From NCBI RefSeq assembly GCF_014133895.1, contig NC_050727.1, positions 1,426,001 to 1,490,000 of the forward strand: a DNA stretch of 64,000 nt. Direction: 5' to 3'. A program made the position numbers and the translations under genes. This DNA comes from Torulaspora globosa. Its lineage: Eukaryota; Ascomycota; Saccharomycetes; Saccharomycetales; Saccharomycetaceae. This document shows positions 1 to 9,576 of this stretch, in pieces. Below the pieces are notes generated by a model. It worked only from the letters and a program-made list of their open reading frames with translations, ran no database searches and had not been told where the DNA came from. Numbering within the stretch: the stretch's first letter is position 1; every line of letters begins with the position of its first letter.

Positions 1-146
1 TCATTCTTCTAGGCAAAAACGAGCACTCCAAGCACTGCATAGGTCATAGAATGTAGCTTTGGTGCTTCGAACTTATGTAGCAACAAAAGACGTAGCGTAC
101 GATTTAGACTATAGTTGAAGAAGTCGCTTCGACAGTAAAAGCATTC

Positions 147-611
147 CTATCTCGACTGCTCATTGACCCCTGGTTCCGGAACCAAAGTCCCTACGCAGGG
201 ATATTTCTTCTCAAAGTGTTCTGCCCACCCATCCAGCACTTCTCGCTGCTCGGCAGTCAAGTCCTTCAGATCATCCATAGGCTGGTCCCAGTCTCTCACC
301 ATATCGAGGTCGAACGAATTCAACGCCAATCCTCTAGAAGCGTCGTGGCCGGCGAAGTTCGAGTACGGGCCACTGGGGCCGTAGAACTGTCTGCCTTGTG
401 TACAATCGAACACTTTGCCCTTGACTGCTAGAAAGATCTTCTCATTATCATGACCGTTGAATTTATAAAGAGTACGGGGGAAAAACTTCCCTTCCACGAC
501 TGGTTCAGCTTTACTTTCAGACATATTCGACTCATCAGCTGTAGTTGAAAGTCCGGTAGGATCTTCACTAGTCTTATAGCCTCCAAAAAGAAGATTTTTA
601 AAGAAAGACAT
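147..611 (-). CDS. DAP1: Dap1, heme-binding MAPR (cytochrome b5-like) protein
   Basis: Predicted 154 aa; S. cerevisiae Dap1 is about 152. A short N-terminal segment is followed by a cytochrome b5-like MAPR domain (about residues 42-140) with the family stretch [20 protein letters not shown] near its centre. Dap1 family proteins bind heme and support the sterol P450 Erg11 in the endomembrane system; this is family knowledge. ATG is at 611 and its start [11 protein letters not shown] resembles the S. cerevisiae protein. In S. cerevisiae the gene lies beyond COX10, so its place next to TRE1 differs in position and orientation. Confidence 0.95.
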   Translation of the reverse strand: MSFFKNLLFGGYKTSEDPTGLSTTADESNMSESKAEPVVEGKFFPRTLYKFNGHDNEKIFLAVKGKVFDCTQGRQFYGPSGPYSNFAGHDASRGLALNSFDLDMVRDWDQPMDDLKDLTAEQREVLDGWAEHFEKKYPCVGTLVPEPGVNEQSR

Positions 612-922
612 TGATTAAAACTTCACTTCTTGCTCCTTGAACCAATATAATGCTAGATTGACACAAGAATGGCTTCTTCTATCCTATAAGTCCTTAGTTC
701 ATCAAGCTTTATAGTCTCTATTGAGTGGGCTTGCTAAACGATTAAGAGTCAATCACGTGAAGATGCTTGTCTATGATGGACATCGCTCCAGTTGATCCAG
801 ACTGTCGAGTTTAGGCCCAGTGATGGCTTCCTTGGCGCCCTGATGGCTCTCTCTTAAACTCACTTGACTCTCTTTGTCAGGGTCCTTCTGGCGGAAGTCA
901 GAGTGGAGGTAATTGCACGTTC
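612..922. other. Intergenic: DAP1 promoter side and TRE1 3' end
   Basis: 311 bases between the DAP1 start and the TRE1 stop, both on the minus strand. It contains one palindromic TCACGTGA (753-760) about 140 bases upstream of DAP1. No tRNA-like or open coding structure was seen. Confidence 0.7.
753..760. promoter_or_regulatory. TCACGTGA, Cbf1-type E-box
   Basis: Perfect palindrome matching the Cbf1/bHLH site RTCACRTG, about 140 bases upstream of DAP1. It is not flanked by the AT-rich CDEII and the CCGAA-type CDEIII of a point centromere, so a promoter role is more likely. Confidence 0.5.
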
Positions 923-3268
923 CTACGTGCCAACATCGGTAGTTTCTTCCAGGAAGAGGGCAGCAGATTCCGCTAGGACATTGGCAACAATGTCAAGCTC
1001 TTGCTGTGCTTTCGCCCAATCTTGCTCATTGATTGCGTCTCTGATCCCCGGAAAGCTCCAGGAGTCATCGTTGGGCTGTGTCCAGAATGATGGACCGAAC
1101 AAGACGTTCTTGTAATAGGGCCGATTCTTCAAACCGCCAGGAGCGCATTGTCGTCTGCCAATGTTAGATAGCTTTTTGTTCCAGGTCCATCTATGCACTG
1201 ATATCAAGGATGGCTCTATCCCTTCGTCGCGAGAGAACACGATATTTTGCCATCCTTTCCTCCAGGCAGACCATTCGTCGCCGATTTTCTTCCAGGTCAA
1301 TAGAGCTTTGATGGTGTCTTGGAATCTTAGGGTGCTCGAATGGTTATTCTCAAGCGGCTCCAGTAGTTTGTCGACGTAATGCACATATTCAGTGATATCG
1401 AATGGAATGAAAGGCATATCGACTAGTTTTAGCGATGACTGCAATACGTAAAGAATCATATCTGATAATGTTGCGAGGTTCCCTGGAGCCTCCAGTAATG
1501 TGCTGACATTATCAAACACGTCTTCTGATGTTTCAATGGGAGGCCCAGATTTCAATACTTCTGGAGCTGAGAACACTGATACGGGGATGCCGTTAGCCAT
1601 AAGCGGGATCCAGTCACCATATTGCTTGGGATGCCCCACAGTGATGTCGAAACCCATGTTTCCGTTTTCCTCGCTGAAAAATTGATGTAGGAGAGGATGT
1701 GCCTGTATATCGATCTTCCTGGAGCCTGACTCAAGACTCAACTGACTAATATCCAGCATGCAATAGACATGGTCTTTCACTTTGGTCAGTTTTTGAGCTG
1801 TGAATCCTGCGGACCCTGCGTAATTGAACTCTGCTCCGCCATAGGAAACAAAGTATATGTTTCTCAAAGGTTTCCAATCGAACTTGTACTTGAGCTCCTG
1901 AAACATTTGAATTAGCGAGAGAAGCATTGCAGTCCCAAATGCAGGATAGGTTGCCCCATTGGTGACGCTAGTTCTTGATGCGGCGATTATGATTGCTTTA
2001 TCGTTCTGCTCTCGTCCCTCTATTTTGCAAATGATATTGTGGGCAGGATGCAATTCCCTGTTATCCATCTGCACCACCATGTCAAGATGCACAACACCTA
2101 GTCTACCGCTGTAAAAGCCGTCCTCGAATTGCACCCCGTCGTCAGGGAGCAGAGAAAGAAGCCGCATACCTTGGTTCCATGACAAGGGCATTGTAGGAAT
2201 TCGCGGTATATTTCGCAGATCTTTGAAAGCATCGGATTCGTCGCCGCCGCGACTCAGAGGGCTTCCAGGCCAGTATTGCGGGATTCCCACTGATTTCTTC
2301 TGAACTATGTCCTGGTTTCCGTTGTATGGGTCGGTAATAAAGAGCACGCCCTTTGCACCAAACTTCTCTGCAACCAGTATTTGTTCGCCAACCAGCTCAC
2401 CGTAGCGGACCATTAATATGAAGTCATCTTCGAGCAGCGCCGCATCCTTCAGTTTCTGTAAATCTTCTAAACTGCCCATATTCCCGTAGATCAATCCAAT
2501 GCCTTTCAGCTCCCCAGTTGCGCTGAGTGGGTTAAAGTTTTCGGTGCTGACATTTAGTTGGAGCGATTCTTCTCCTGTGACTGCTCTCAGAGACATCTCA
2601 TAAGGAAAACTCGAATAGACAGAGAGCTCATCCTCCTTGGTAAGTTTCAGCTTATTATTGTTCATTGTTTCCATCACAAAGTGCCTGATAGCCGCGTCAC
2701 CTTTGGTTCCCGACATATGAGGCATGCTACTTATGTATTCCCAATCACGTTCGAATTTTGAAAGATCCACTGATCCCCTTGCATACTCCATCAGAACTTC
2801 ATGGTCTGAGAACATTCCCTTGAAGCCAGATGTCCTTTCGCTAGGTATAAAGCCGCTAGAGATAACCAGGTATGCGATCGCAGACATCATGAATATGTAG
2901 AAAAACCGCCTCAGAATTAGCGGATTCCCGACCTTGTTCAAGTAGTAATCTATCTTATCGGATAGTAGACCGAGCAACTGTGCCAATGGGTCGACAATCT
3001 TATCTTTCACAGGCTTCACCACGTTGTTGCTGAATCTATCTCTCAGGCGGATGACTTTCTCAACAAGTGGCTCATTAACTTGCGGATCATCTAGTTCCAT
3101 CTGTTCCATGGGATTCCATTCCTCTTCAGCCATTTCCTCACCAGCTAGCCTATCATACTCTGGAGGTTCCAAAGGCAGGTCGTCAGCCTCCTCTTGGCCA
3201 TTCTCCAGCTGTCCTGCCTCAACACTCGGCAGTAGATCATAAGCGTTCCGAGAGCCTAGTATCCTCAT
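923..3268 (-). CDS. TRE1: Tre1/Tre2, transferrin-receptor-like membrane protein
   Basis: 781 aa from the ATG at 3268; an upstream in-frame TTG is not used. S. cerevisiae Tre1 is about 783 aa and Tre2 about 809, and this is the single pre-duplication gene. The cytosolic N-terminus carries a PPxY motif (PPEY, about residue 35-38), then one transmembrane segment near 125-145, a PA domain, and an M28 peptidase-like domain (about 415-600) followed by a TfR-dimer-like C-terminus. Tre proteins work with Bsd2 and the ubiquitin ligase Rsp5 to send the metal transporter Smf1 to the vacuole. The peptidase metal ligands are not conserved (ASRT where HRD is usual, GGAEF where EE is usual), so it is probably not a protease. 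Divergent from SPT14. Confidence 0.93.
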   Translation of the reverse strand: MRILGSRNAYDLLPSVEAGQLENGQEEADDLPLEPPEYDRLAGEEMAEEEWNPMEQMELDDPQVNEPLVEKVIRLRDRFSNNVVKPVKDKIVDPLAQLLGLLSDKIDYYLNKVGNPLILRRFFYIFMMSAIAYLVISSGFIPSERTSGFKGMFSDHEVLMEYARGSVDLSKFERDWEYISSMPHMSGTKGDAAIRHFVMETMNNNKLKLTKEDELSVYSSFPYEMSLRAVTGEESLQLNVSTENFNPLSATGELKGIGLIYGNMGSLEDLQKLKDAALLEDDFILMVRYGELVGEQILVAEKFGAKGVLFITDPYNGNQDIVQKKSVGIPQYWPGSPLSRGGDESDAFKDLRNIPRIPTMPLSWNQGMRLLSLLPDDGVQFEDGFYSGRLGVVHLDMVVQMDNRELHPAHNIICKIEGREQNDKAIIIAASRTSVTNGATYPAFGTAMLLSLIQMFQELKYKFDWKPLRNIYFVSYGGAEFNYAGSAGFTAQKLTKVKDHVYCMLDISQLSLESGSRKIDIQAHPLLHQFFSEENGNMGFDITVGHPKQYGDWIPLMANGIPVSVFSAPEVLKSGPPIETSEDVFDNVSTLLEAPGNLATLSDMILYVLQSSLKLVDMPFIPFDITEYVHYVDKLLEPLENNHSSTLRFQDTIKALLTWKKIGDEWSAWRKGWQNIVFSRDEGIEPSLISVHRWTWNKKLSNIGRRQCAPGGLKNRPYYKNVLFGPSFWTQPNDDSWSFPGIRDAINEQDWAKAQQELDIVANVLAESAALFLEETTDVGT

Positions 3269-3462
3269 TCTATAACTCAACCTAGATGGCTAATCGAAGC
3301 TTGGTTTGCTGCCTTAGGGCTGTTTGCTGTGTAAGCCTTTCAACTTCGCCGAAGTTCAAGCACTAGCGACTTTACTATGAAGACATCACCTAAATGAAGC
3401 TCTCCATATGAAGCAAGTAGAAGCTGGAAGGAACTCTAATCGACTCCCCAAGGCAGTTCAAG

Positions 3463-4861
3463 ATGGGTTACAATATAGCGTATGCAGAATCAGCAGTTTG
3501 AGGAGATATTTCTAGCATAGTCGGATTACTAACAAGTCGCGACGGAAGTCGCTAGCAGAATGTGCTGTGACTTCTTCTTCCCTCAATTAGGGGGTGTGGA
3601 GTTCCACATCTACCACCTGGCACAGAGTCTCATCCAGTTGGGACATTCTGTCGTTGTAATAGCGCATGCCTACGGCGATCGGATTGGTGTACGATATCTG
3701 ACGAACGGTCTCAAGGTGTATTACGTTCCGTACTTCGTTCTTCATAGGGAGACTACGTTCCCCAACGTCTTTGGCACATTTCCGATGATTAGGAACATTC
3801 TGATTCGGGAGCAAATTCAAATTGTGCACTCTCATGGTAGTGCGTCTACCTTTTCTTTGGAGTCTCTCTTCCATGCCAACACGATGGGGCTTAAGACGGT
3901 CTTTACTGATCATTCGTTGTATGGATTTGCGAATATATCAGCAATCCTGGTCAATAAGCTGCTTACTTTTGCTTTGACGAATACAGACAAGGTAATATGT
4001 GTTTCGCATACTTGCAAGGAGAATATGATTGTACGTGCCGATATTCCGCCAGAAAGGATATCTGTTATTCCTAATGCAGTAGTGAGCGAGGACTTCCGTC
4101 CTCCTCAGCACAAAAAACCATCAGATGGCACTATCACCATCGTGGTGATTAGTCGGCTATATCCCAACAAGGGTGCCGACTTGCTTACACAGCTTGTTCC
4201 CAGAATATGCTCGGTGCATGAAGAAGTGAGATTCTTAATTGCCGGTGATGGACCCAAATACGTTGAATTACAGCAAATGGTGGAATCTCATAGACTGCAG
4301 GACAGAGTGCAACTGATGGGCTCTGTGGCACACGAAAAAGTGCGAGAAGTTATGTGCCAAGGCGATATATATTTGCATCCCAGTCTGACCGAAGCTTTTG
4401 GCACTGTTTTAGTGGAGGCTGCTTCCTGCGGCCTACTCATAGTATCAACCATGGTTGGCGGCATCCCAGAGGTCTTACCTAAGCATATGACAGTTCATGC
4501 AGCGGAGACGTCTGTTTCCAGTCTCGTCGAGGCAACCAATGAAGGCATCAGCTTGATCAAATCTGGTGGGATTGATACCTCCTCGTTCCATCGAGAGATC
4601 TTTACCATGTATAACTGGCTGAATGTGGCTAAAAGGACTGAGAAAGTCTACGGGAATGTTTTCAGAGATGCTACTCCTCGGGACAAAAAATGGGTCCAGA
4701 TGGTGAAGCGGTTTTATGCAAGAGATGGCAGCTGGGCTAGACATCTTTATGTTTTGTGCGCGATCGTTGAATACATCACTTACATCATGTTGGAGTGGCT
4801 CTATCCGAGGGACGAGATCGATTTGGCGCCTAAATGGCCGTCGCCGAGGCAGTTTCATTGA
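3463..4861 (+). CDS. SPT14: Spt14/Gpi3, GPI-GlcNAc transferase catalytic subunit (spliced)
   Basis: join(3463..3479, 3559..4861), 439 aa. Exon 1 encodes MGYNI and shares the Ala codon with exon 2, giving MGYNIAMCCDFF, which matches the S. cerevisiae N-terminus; starting at the ATG at 3560 would drop six conserved residues. The GT4 glycosyltransferase fold includes the [14 protein letters not shown] donor-site stretch (about residue 285). A hydrophobic segment near the C-terminus ([19 protein letters not shown]) anchors it in the ER. It transfers GlcNAc from UDP-GlcNAc to phosphatidylinositol, the first GPI-anchor step. S. cerevisiae SPT14 also has an intron at this place. The stop lies 20 bases from the NIP100 stop. 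Confidence 0.97.
3480..3558 (+). other. Spliceosomal intron of SPT14
   Basis: 79 bases. The 5' site is GTATGC (3480-3485), the branch point is a perfect TACTAAC (3527-3533), and the 3' site is CAG ending at 3558, about 26 bases after the branch A. The 5' site departs from the usual GTATGT at its last base. Splicing restores the conserved N-terminus. Confidence 0.92.
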
Positions 4862-4881
4862 TAGAATATGACAACGAGCAT

Positions 4882-7059
4882 TTATGCAGAAATATCTTTA
4901 ATCTTTAGATTTAGAACATTCTGCTTGAAGACTGCATTCGGTATGTACTTTTTCTGCTTGTCTGTCGAATCTTCTTGATAATCCACCATCCTAGCATAAT
5001 CAGCAACTTCTAAGGCGCTTGTAGTTAGGTCAGAAAGCTTATTTTTGAATTCAATATGCGCCTTTGTAGTCGGGGCCTGCAGACGCTGTTCGCCTTCATA
5101 AAGCCAGCTGAAGTTGGGCCGATCCTTCCTTTGGTGTTTTGTGAGGCTGGCAACCACTCTCTGTAGGCCAACGATCTCCGAATTTATGCTCTGTTTTGCG
5201 AGAGCCTCCAGCTGGGAGGCGGTCAGCGGACTGCAGAGGCGAACATCGACAGAGGACTCCATCTTCAGGCCTGTGCTTGGTTGCGCGTCAGAGTGTAAAT
5301 CATCTTCCTTCGGCCATTCCATCTTTTCTGCTTCTTTTTGCACCAGAGCTGCCTTTTTGGTATGACTTTCTTGCAATTTGATTTCAAGCAGCTGGATTTT
5401 GACTGCCAGCTCCTCTATCCTAGCTTCCTTCTTTAAAAGTTCGGATTCTAAATCTGCAACATTGTCGAGATCAGGGTTTTCCGTTACCGCCTGTGAGTCT
5501 GTAAATGACACACCAGCATTCCGAGGTACTGTATTATATTGTACTGCAGAAGCTGAATCCGTCTCACTTTGTTTCAGATCAGCGAGTATTTCCTCAAGCG
5601 CCGGCTTGAATTCCTCAAAAGGATGAACGTCTGATCCAGGAACATATCTAATCATGGAGAAAACTACTTCAAGCACATGGGATAGGCGTATGTGACACGC
5701 AGTCGCGGGTGCCGGATCGACTCCAGCTTTCTCTCCAAGCGCTCTTGATCGCTCCTCTATTGCAAGTGAAACCGAATAAAGGTTGTGGATTGATCTAAGT
5801 AGGTCTTCGGATGAATTCTCCTTTCTACGATCTGACAGTAACTGAGGCAAAATCTCACCAAAAATTGAAGACAGGGATGATATTACCAATCTGAAATCGG
5901 AGTCCAATGAATCTGAATCTTTTAGGAAGTCAATGAGTTCACGGACTTTCAGCATATCATCTCGTAAGTGACCCAAAAGTAGCTCGCTGCAGATAATTCC
6001 GTTGTTCCCGAACTCGTTTCGTAACACGTCAAAGAACTGGATTGGGGGTCTGGTTGATTCTTCGTTTGCCAGCCCACGCAAAACAAGAAAATATAGTTGT
6101 CCTGTCAGCTTACTCTGGATAGATAAGTCAAATGGGGCATTAGCGAAAGATTTTTGCAAAATATCATACTGGAGCTCCAGGAGCTGGAGTGAAGGCATGT
6201 CGTCTGGGAAGACAGCTGTGTAAAGCTCATCATAAAGCTTGGCTTTGGTAGCAGCAGCTTTGGAAACAGAGGACTCAACAGCTGAGCTTATGATAGTTGC
6301 ACTTCCGCAACGCCTTTCTCCCTCTGCCAGTATATAGTTTTCTAATGTGCTCAACTGGTCTTGTAACTCTTTTTCAATATCGATGTAGACCGTGTGCAAC
6401 GCTTCGTACTGCCTGTTGTCCTCCTTCAACTTAATCAATTCCCTGGTCGCAATGTTTAATTCATTTGCAAGCCTGTCGTTCTCAGTCTTCAGGATCGCAT
6501 TGAGGCCGTTCAACTCGTCCGGACTACTTTTCCGTACGGCCTCTTCGGTTGAATTCGCCTTTCCTGGAGATATGGAAGCCACAGCATGCAATTCCGCTTG
6601 TAAAAGCTTGATAGTAGCATGTAGCTGCTTATTTTCCTCTACAGCTTTGGCTTGCTTTTCAATGCGCTCCGCCCGCTCTTGGACTAGGCTCTTGACAGTC
6701 CTCTGCAGCTCCAGCACTTCTGAGTCTCGCTTCAGCTCGCTCCGCTGCAGATGCAACTGTCGAATTTTGCGTTCCAAGGCTTCAACCACACTGGTCAACT
6801 TGCGATTCTCGTCTCTCAGACCGCCGCAGTCATCAATCTTACTCAAATCTTCCAGTTGTGCAAATAGCCCGTAGTTTCCTTTCCTTCCCGGAATATTGAA
6901 ATACCTCTTGCCCTCGACACTTCCATCGTTGAATCCCTCGCACTTGTCGAGCTCGATTCCATACCAGAGACCACTGCAAAACTCGGTCAGCCCCGCGTAC
7001 CTGACCACCCCCAGCTTCCCATCGACGAGCACTCTATCGCCAACCTCAATCGCCGCCAT
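4882..7059 (-). CDS. NIP100: Nip100, dynactin p150-Glued homolog
   Basis: 725 aa against about 868 in S. cerevisiae. The N-terminus is a CAP-Gly domain (about residues 5-70) with the ending GRKGNYGLFA. Long coiled coils cover about 75-250 and 520-600, with a helical middle part. It is the large dynactin subunit that helps dynein move the nucleus into the bud. The usual GKNDG signature of CAP-Gly reads GFNDG here, so the conserved lysine is phenylalanine. It is divergent from CDC31 and convergent with SPT14. The shorter length is in the coiled-coil part. Confidence 0.93.
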   Translation of the reverse strand: MAAIEVGDRVLVDGKLGVVRYAGLTEFCSGLWYGIELDKCEGFNDGSVEGKRYFNIPGRKGNYGLFAQLEDLSKIDDCGGLRDENRKLTSVVEALERKIRQLHLQRSELKRDSEVLELQRTVKSLVQERAERIEKQAKAVEENKQLHATIKLLQAELHAVASISPGKANSTEEAVRKSSPDELNGLNAILKTENDRLANELNIATRELIKLKEDNRQYEALHTVYIDIEKELQDQLSTLENYILAEGERRCGSATIISSAVESSVSKAAATKAKLYDELYTAVFPDDMPSLQLLELQYDILQKSFANAPFDLSIQSKLTGQLYFLVLRGLANEESTRPPIQFFDVLRNEFGNNGIICSELLLGHLRDDMLKVRELIDFLKDSDSLDSDFRLVISSLSSIFGEILPQLLSDRRKENSSEDLLRSIHNLYSVSLAIEERSRALGEKAGVDPAPATACHIRLSHVLEVVFSMIRYVPGSDVHPFEEFKPALEEILADLKQSETDSASAVQYNTVPRNAGVSFTDSQAVTENPDLDNVADLESELLKKEARIEELAVKIQLLEIKLQESHTKKAALVQKEAEKMEWPKEDDLHSDAQPSTGLKMESSVDVRLCSPLTASQLEALAKQSINSEIVGLQRVVASLTKHQRKDRPNFSWLYEGEQRLQAPTTKAHIEFKNKLSDLTTSALEVADYARMVDYQEDSTDKQKKYIPNAVFKQNVLNLKIKDISA

Positions 7060-7207
7060 AAACTCTCATTCCAACGCCCCGTCTCGCTCTTCCTCTTGTT
7101 TGTTCCTGTAATGAGCTGTGCCCGTTATTGTCTAACATAACCTACAATAAACCTCTAAGACAAGCTGGGACCCACAGGCAGACAGACAAGAGACCGGACC
7201 GCGAGCC

Positions 7208-7729
7208 ATGAGCAACATCAGAAGGAAGCCAGCGAAGCCCGCTCCCTCGCTGCCATCTCCCTCCGTGGACACCTCCTCGCTGCAAGACCAGCTGTTGGAC
7301 GAACAGAAACAAGAGATCTACGAAGCATTTTCCCTATTCGACATGAACAACGATGGATATCTGGACTACCACGAGCTGAAAGTGGCCATGAGAGCACTCG
7401 GATTCGATCTACCCAAGAAAGAAATCCTCGATCTGATCGACCAGTACGACCGCGACGGCCGTCGCTTGATGCAATACGAAGACTTCTACCTGATCATGGG
7501 CGAGAAGATCGTCAACAGAGACCCCATAGAGGAGATAAAGAGGGCGTTCAAGCTATTCGACGACGACAACACGGGGAAGATCAGTCTCAAGAACCTGAGA
7601 AGAGTTGCCAAAGAACTTGGCGAAAATCTTACAGACGAAGAACTACGCGCGATGATCGAGGAGTTCGACCTGGACGGCGACGGGGAAATCGATGAGCAGG
7701 AGTTCATAGCCATCTGCACCGACAGTTAG
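7208..7729 (+). CDS. CDC31: Cdc31, centrin
   Basis: 173 aa; S. cerevisiae Cdc31 is 161. A basic, proline-rich N-terminus of about 30 residues precedes four EF-hands. Loops 1 ([12 protein letters not shown]), 3 ([12 protein letters not shown]) and 4 ([12 protein letters not shown]) keep acidic ligands. Loop 2 ([12 protein letters not shown]) is degenerate at coordinating positions. Centrin builds the half-bridge of the spindle pole body with Sfi1 and Kar1, and also serves in TREX-2 mRNA export. Codons are GC-rich. Its promoter is the 148-base divergent gap shared with NIP100. Confidence 0.97.
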   Translation: MSNIRRKPAKPAPSLPSPSVDTSSLQDQLLDEQKQEIYEAFSLFDMNNDGYLDYHELKVAMRALGFDLPKKEILDLIDQYDRDGRRLMQYEDFYLIMGEKIVNRDPIEEIKRAFKLFDDDNTGKISLKNLRRVAKELGENLTDEELRAMIEEFDLDGDGEIDEQEFIAICTDS

Positions 7730-7810
7730 CCGTCGTGAGACTGCCAATTGCAGCCTTCCCGCCAAATTTGTACTATTAGTTAAAGCCATATATAGCTGTG
7801 GATAAGGCGG

Positions 7811-7817
7811 TTACCCG
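7811..7817. promoter_or_regulatory. Reb1 site TTACCCG
   Basis: Exact Reb1 core 113 bases upstream of the MRPL40 ATG, between the CDC31 stop and MRPL40. Reb1 makes nucleosome-free promoters and can also stop read-through transcription, which would suit this tandem arrangement. Confidence 0.6.
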
Positions 7818-7929
7818 CCCCGTGAATTTTTCAAGCTATAGTAGCGAGAAGATGGCCTGGTTGATGAAGAATAGCAGTGTGAATCAGCAGTGGTAGAGGT
7901 GGTTAGCGGTCCAATTGAGCTATTTCGAG

Positions 7930-8814
7930 ATGTCTGGTGGTTACTCGCACCTGTCTAAAGTGGGGGCTCGTGTGGCAGCGCGAATGAATAACGTTCCGAA
8001 GCATATGCAGGCTCAGATGGATAAGAGGATGAATCAATCCATACCGGCGTTTATGAGATCAGCACTGCCCAGCGTGAAGGAGGAGGAGAAGTTCCAGAGT
8101 GTCAAGGATTGGAAGTTCTTGCCCGGCGACCGGGTTGTGGTAACGAGGGGAGAGAAGAGGGGCCACATATGCGTGGTTAAACAGCACGATAGCACCACTA
8201 ATGGGTTTATCCTGGACGAGAACGGGCCCTCGATGAGCGTTCCAGTGCCCAAGCAGTACTGGCTAGAGGGCCAGAGAACGCATATGCTGACGGTTCCGAA
8301 GGCAATGAGGCAGCAGGATCTGCGGTTGGTCGCAGATATCGATGATCCGGCGAATCCTGGGCAAACGAAGACGGTGGCCGTCAGAGACGTGGAGTTCAAG
8401 GGAACGTACTACGATGAGAATTACAAGAAAGTGATGCCCTACAGATCCGTGGTAGGGGAAAGCGAGCTGATCATCCCGTGGCCAAAGCCTGAAGCGATGG
8501 AAGATGGCGAGCTTGGCACAGACCCTGTGTTCGCCAGAGAACAGACTTTCTGGGTCGATTCGATTGTGAAGAATCCTATCCCGAAGAGTGCGCTGCTGAC
8601 AGTCCGTAATCCACACTCCAAGTTTAGGAGAGGCGTTCTCACGGCTCGCGATGTCGCGAAGCTTGTCGCACCAAAGATGCCTCTGTCTGACACCAAGAAG
8701 GCGTTCTTGGAGGAGAAGAAGGAACTGGCACGGATGCCAAGACCTAAGCTGACGGAGGATGATAAGAACGCTATTGGGCAAAAAATCTACGATCACCTGA
8801 AAGATAGTCTGTAA
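7930..8814 (+). CDS. MRPL40: Mrpl40, mitochondrial ribosomal protein uL24m
   Basis: 294 aa from the ATG at 7930 (MSGGYSHLSKVG); S. cerevisiae Mrpl40 is 297 and begins MSGSYQHLSNVG. An upstream in-frame TTG adds five residues and is unlikely. A KOW motif is near residues 70-100 (FLPGDRVVVTRGEKRG). Strong collinear similarity continues to the end, including VPVPKQYWLEGQ and TDPVFAREQTFWVDS. It is a protein of the mitochondrial large ribosomal subunit near the exit tunnel. A Reb1 site lies upstream. Confidence 0.97.
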   Translation: MSGGYSHLSKVGARVAARMNNVPKHMQAQMDKRMNQSIPAFMRSALPSVKEEEKFQSVKDWKFLPGDRVVVTRGEKRGHICVVKQHDSTTNGFILDENGPSMSVPVPKQYWLEGQRTHMLTVPKAMRQQDLRLVADIDDPANPGQTKTVAVRDVEFKGTYYDENYKKVMPYRSVVGESELIIPWPKPEAMEDGELGTDPVFAREQTFWVDSIVKNPIPKSALLTVRNPHSKFRRGVLTARDVAKLVAPKMPLSDTKKAFLEEKKELARMPRPKLTEDDKNAIGQKIYDHLKDSL

Positions 8815-8906
8815 CGGATATTTAAATCGACTGGTTTACATGTATATATAATAAGATGACTCTTGAACTTAGAGATCAGAGCGGCGTTTATCCACTATAG
8901 TTCAAC

Positions 8907-9548
8907 ATGTCCTGGAAATTTGCTTTACAGTCCTACATAAGGAATCCACAAGATTTTGGGAAAGAAGAGGTTGTTTTCTTCGATGACGAAGTAGCTATAA
9001 TACATGATAAGTTTGCTAAATCAGTATGCCACCTGCTGGTAATAGTCAGAAATAAATCGCTTAGCTCAAGTCATCCCACTATAGCTCTAAAATATGAAGT
9101 GAAGGATAAGTTAGCAAAATATATCGCAAAAGCACAGGACTATGTTTATGATTACTTTACAAAGCGGTTTAAGCCTTTGAAGTTGCAACCATACTTCGAT
9201 AGTAAGGAAAGCTTCCATGACAAAGAGTCCTTCATCGAGAATTTCATACAAGTTGGAGTTCACAGCGTCCCCTCCATGGCGAATTTACACATTCATGTGA
9301 TGACCAAGGACCTGAACTCGGATCGCTTAAAGAATAAGAAGCACTACAACTCTTTTACCACCGATTTCTTTGTAAGTTGGGATAGACTACCATTAAGTCA
9401 AATTGCAGATGTCAAAACCACGGAGAACCGCTGGCTGAAAGACCATGATTTAATATGTCATTATTGCGGTAGGAACTTTGATAGCAAGTTCTCCAAGCTG
9501 AAGCAGCATCTGACGGAAGAGTTTGATAATCATTTTGCATCAGTTTGA
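8907..9548 (+). CDS. HNT3: Hnt3, aprataxin-type DNA 5'-adenylate hydrolase
   Basis: 213 aa; S. cerevisiae Hnt3 is 217. The HIT domain carries the catalytic histidine stretch NLHIHVMTKD near residue 130, and the C-terminus has a C2H2 zinc finger (CHYCGRNF then KQHLTEEFDNH). Aprataxin removes AMP from 5' DNA ends left by abortive ligation in nuclear DNA repair. The coding region is more AT-rich than neighbouring MRPL40. Its stop is 28 bases from the convergent RPT4 stop. Confidence 0.96.
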   Translation: MSWKFALQSYIRNPQDFGKEEVVFFDDEVAIIHDKFAKSVCHLLVIVRNKSLSSSHPTIALKYEVKDKLAKYIAKAQDYVYDYFTKRFKPLKLQPYFDSKESFHDKESFIENFIQVGVHSVPSMANLHIHVMTKDLNSDRLKNKKHYNSFTTDFFVSWDRLPLSQIADVKTTENRWLKDHDLICHYCGRNFDSKFSKLKQHLTEEFDNHFASV

Positions 9549-9576
9549 ATTATTTATATGGACGTACATTATGTTA

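Noticed and set aside
753..760. TCACGTGA as CDEI of a point centromere (also at 22917, 28378, 48698)
   Set aside because: None is followed by an 80-90 base AT-rich tract and a CCGAA-type CDEIII.
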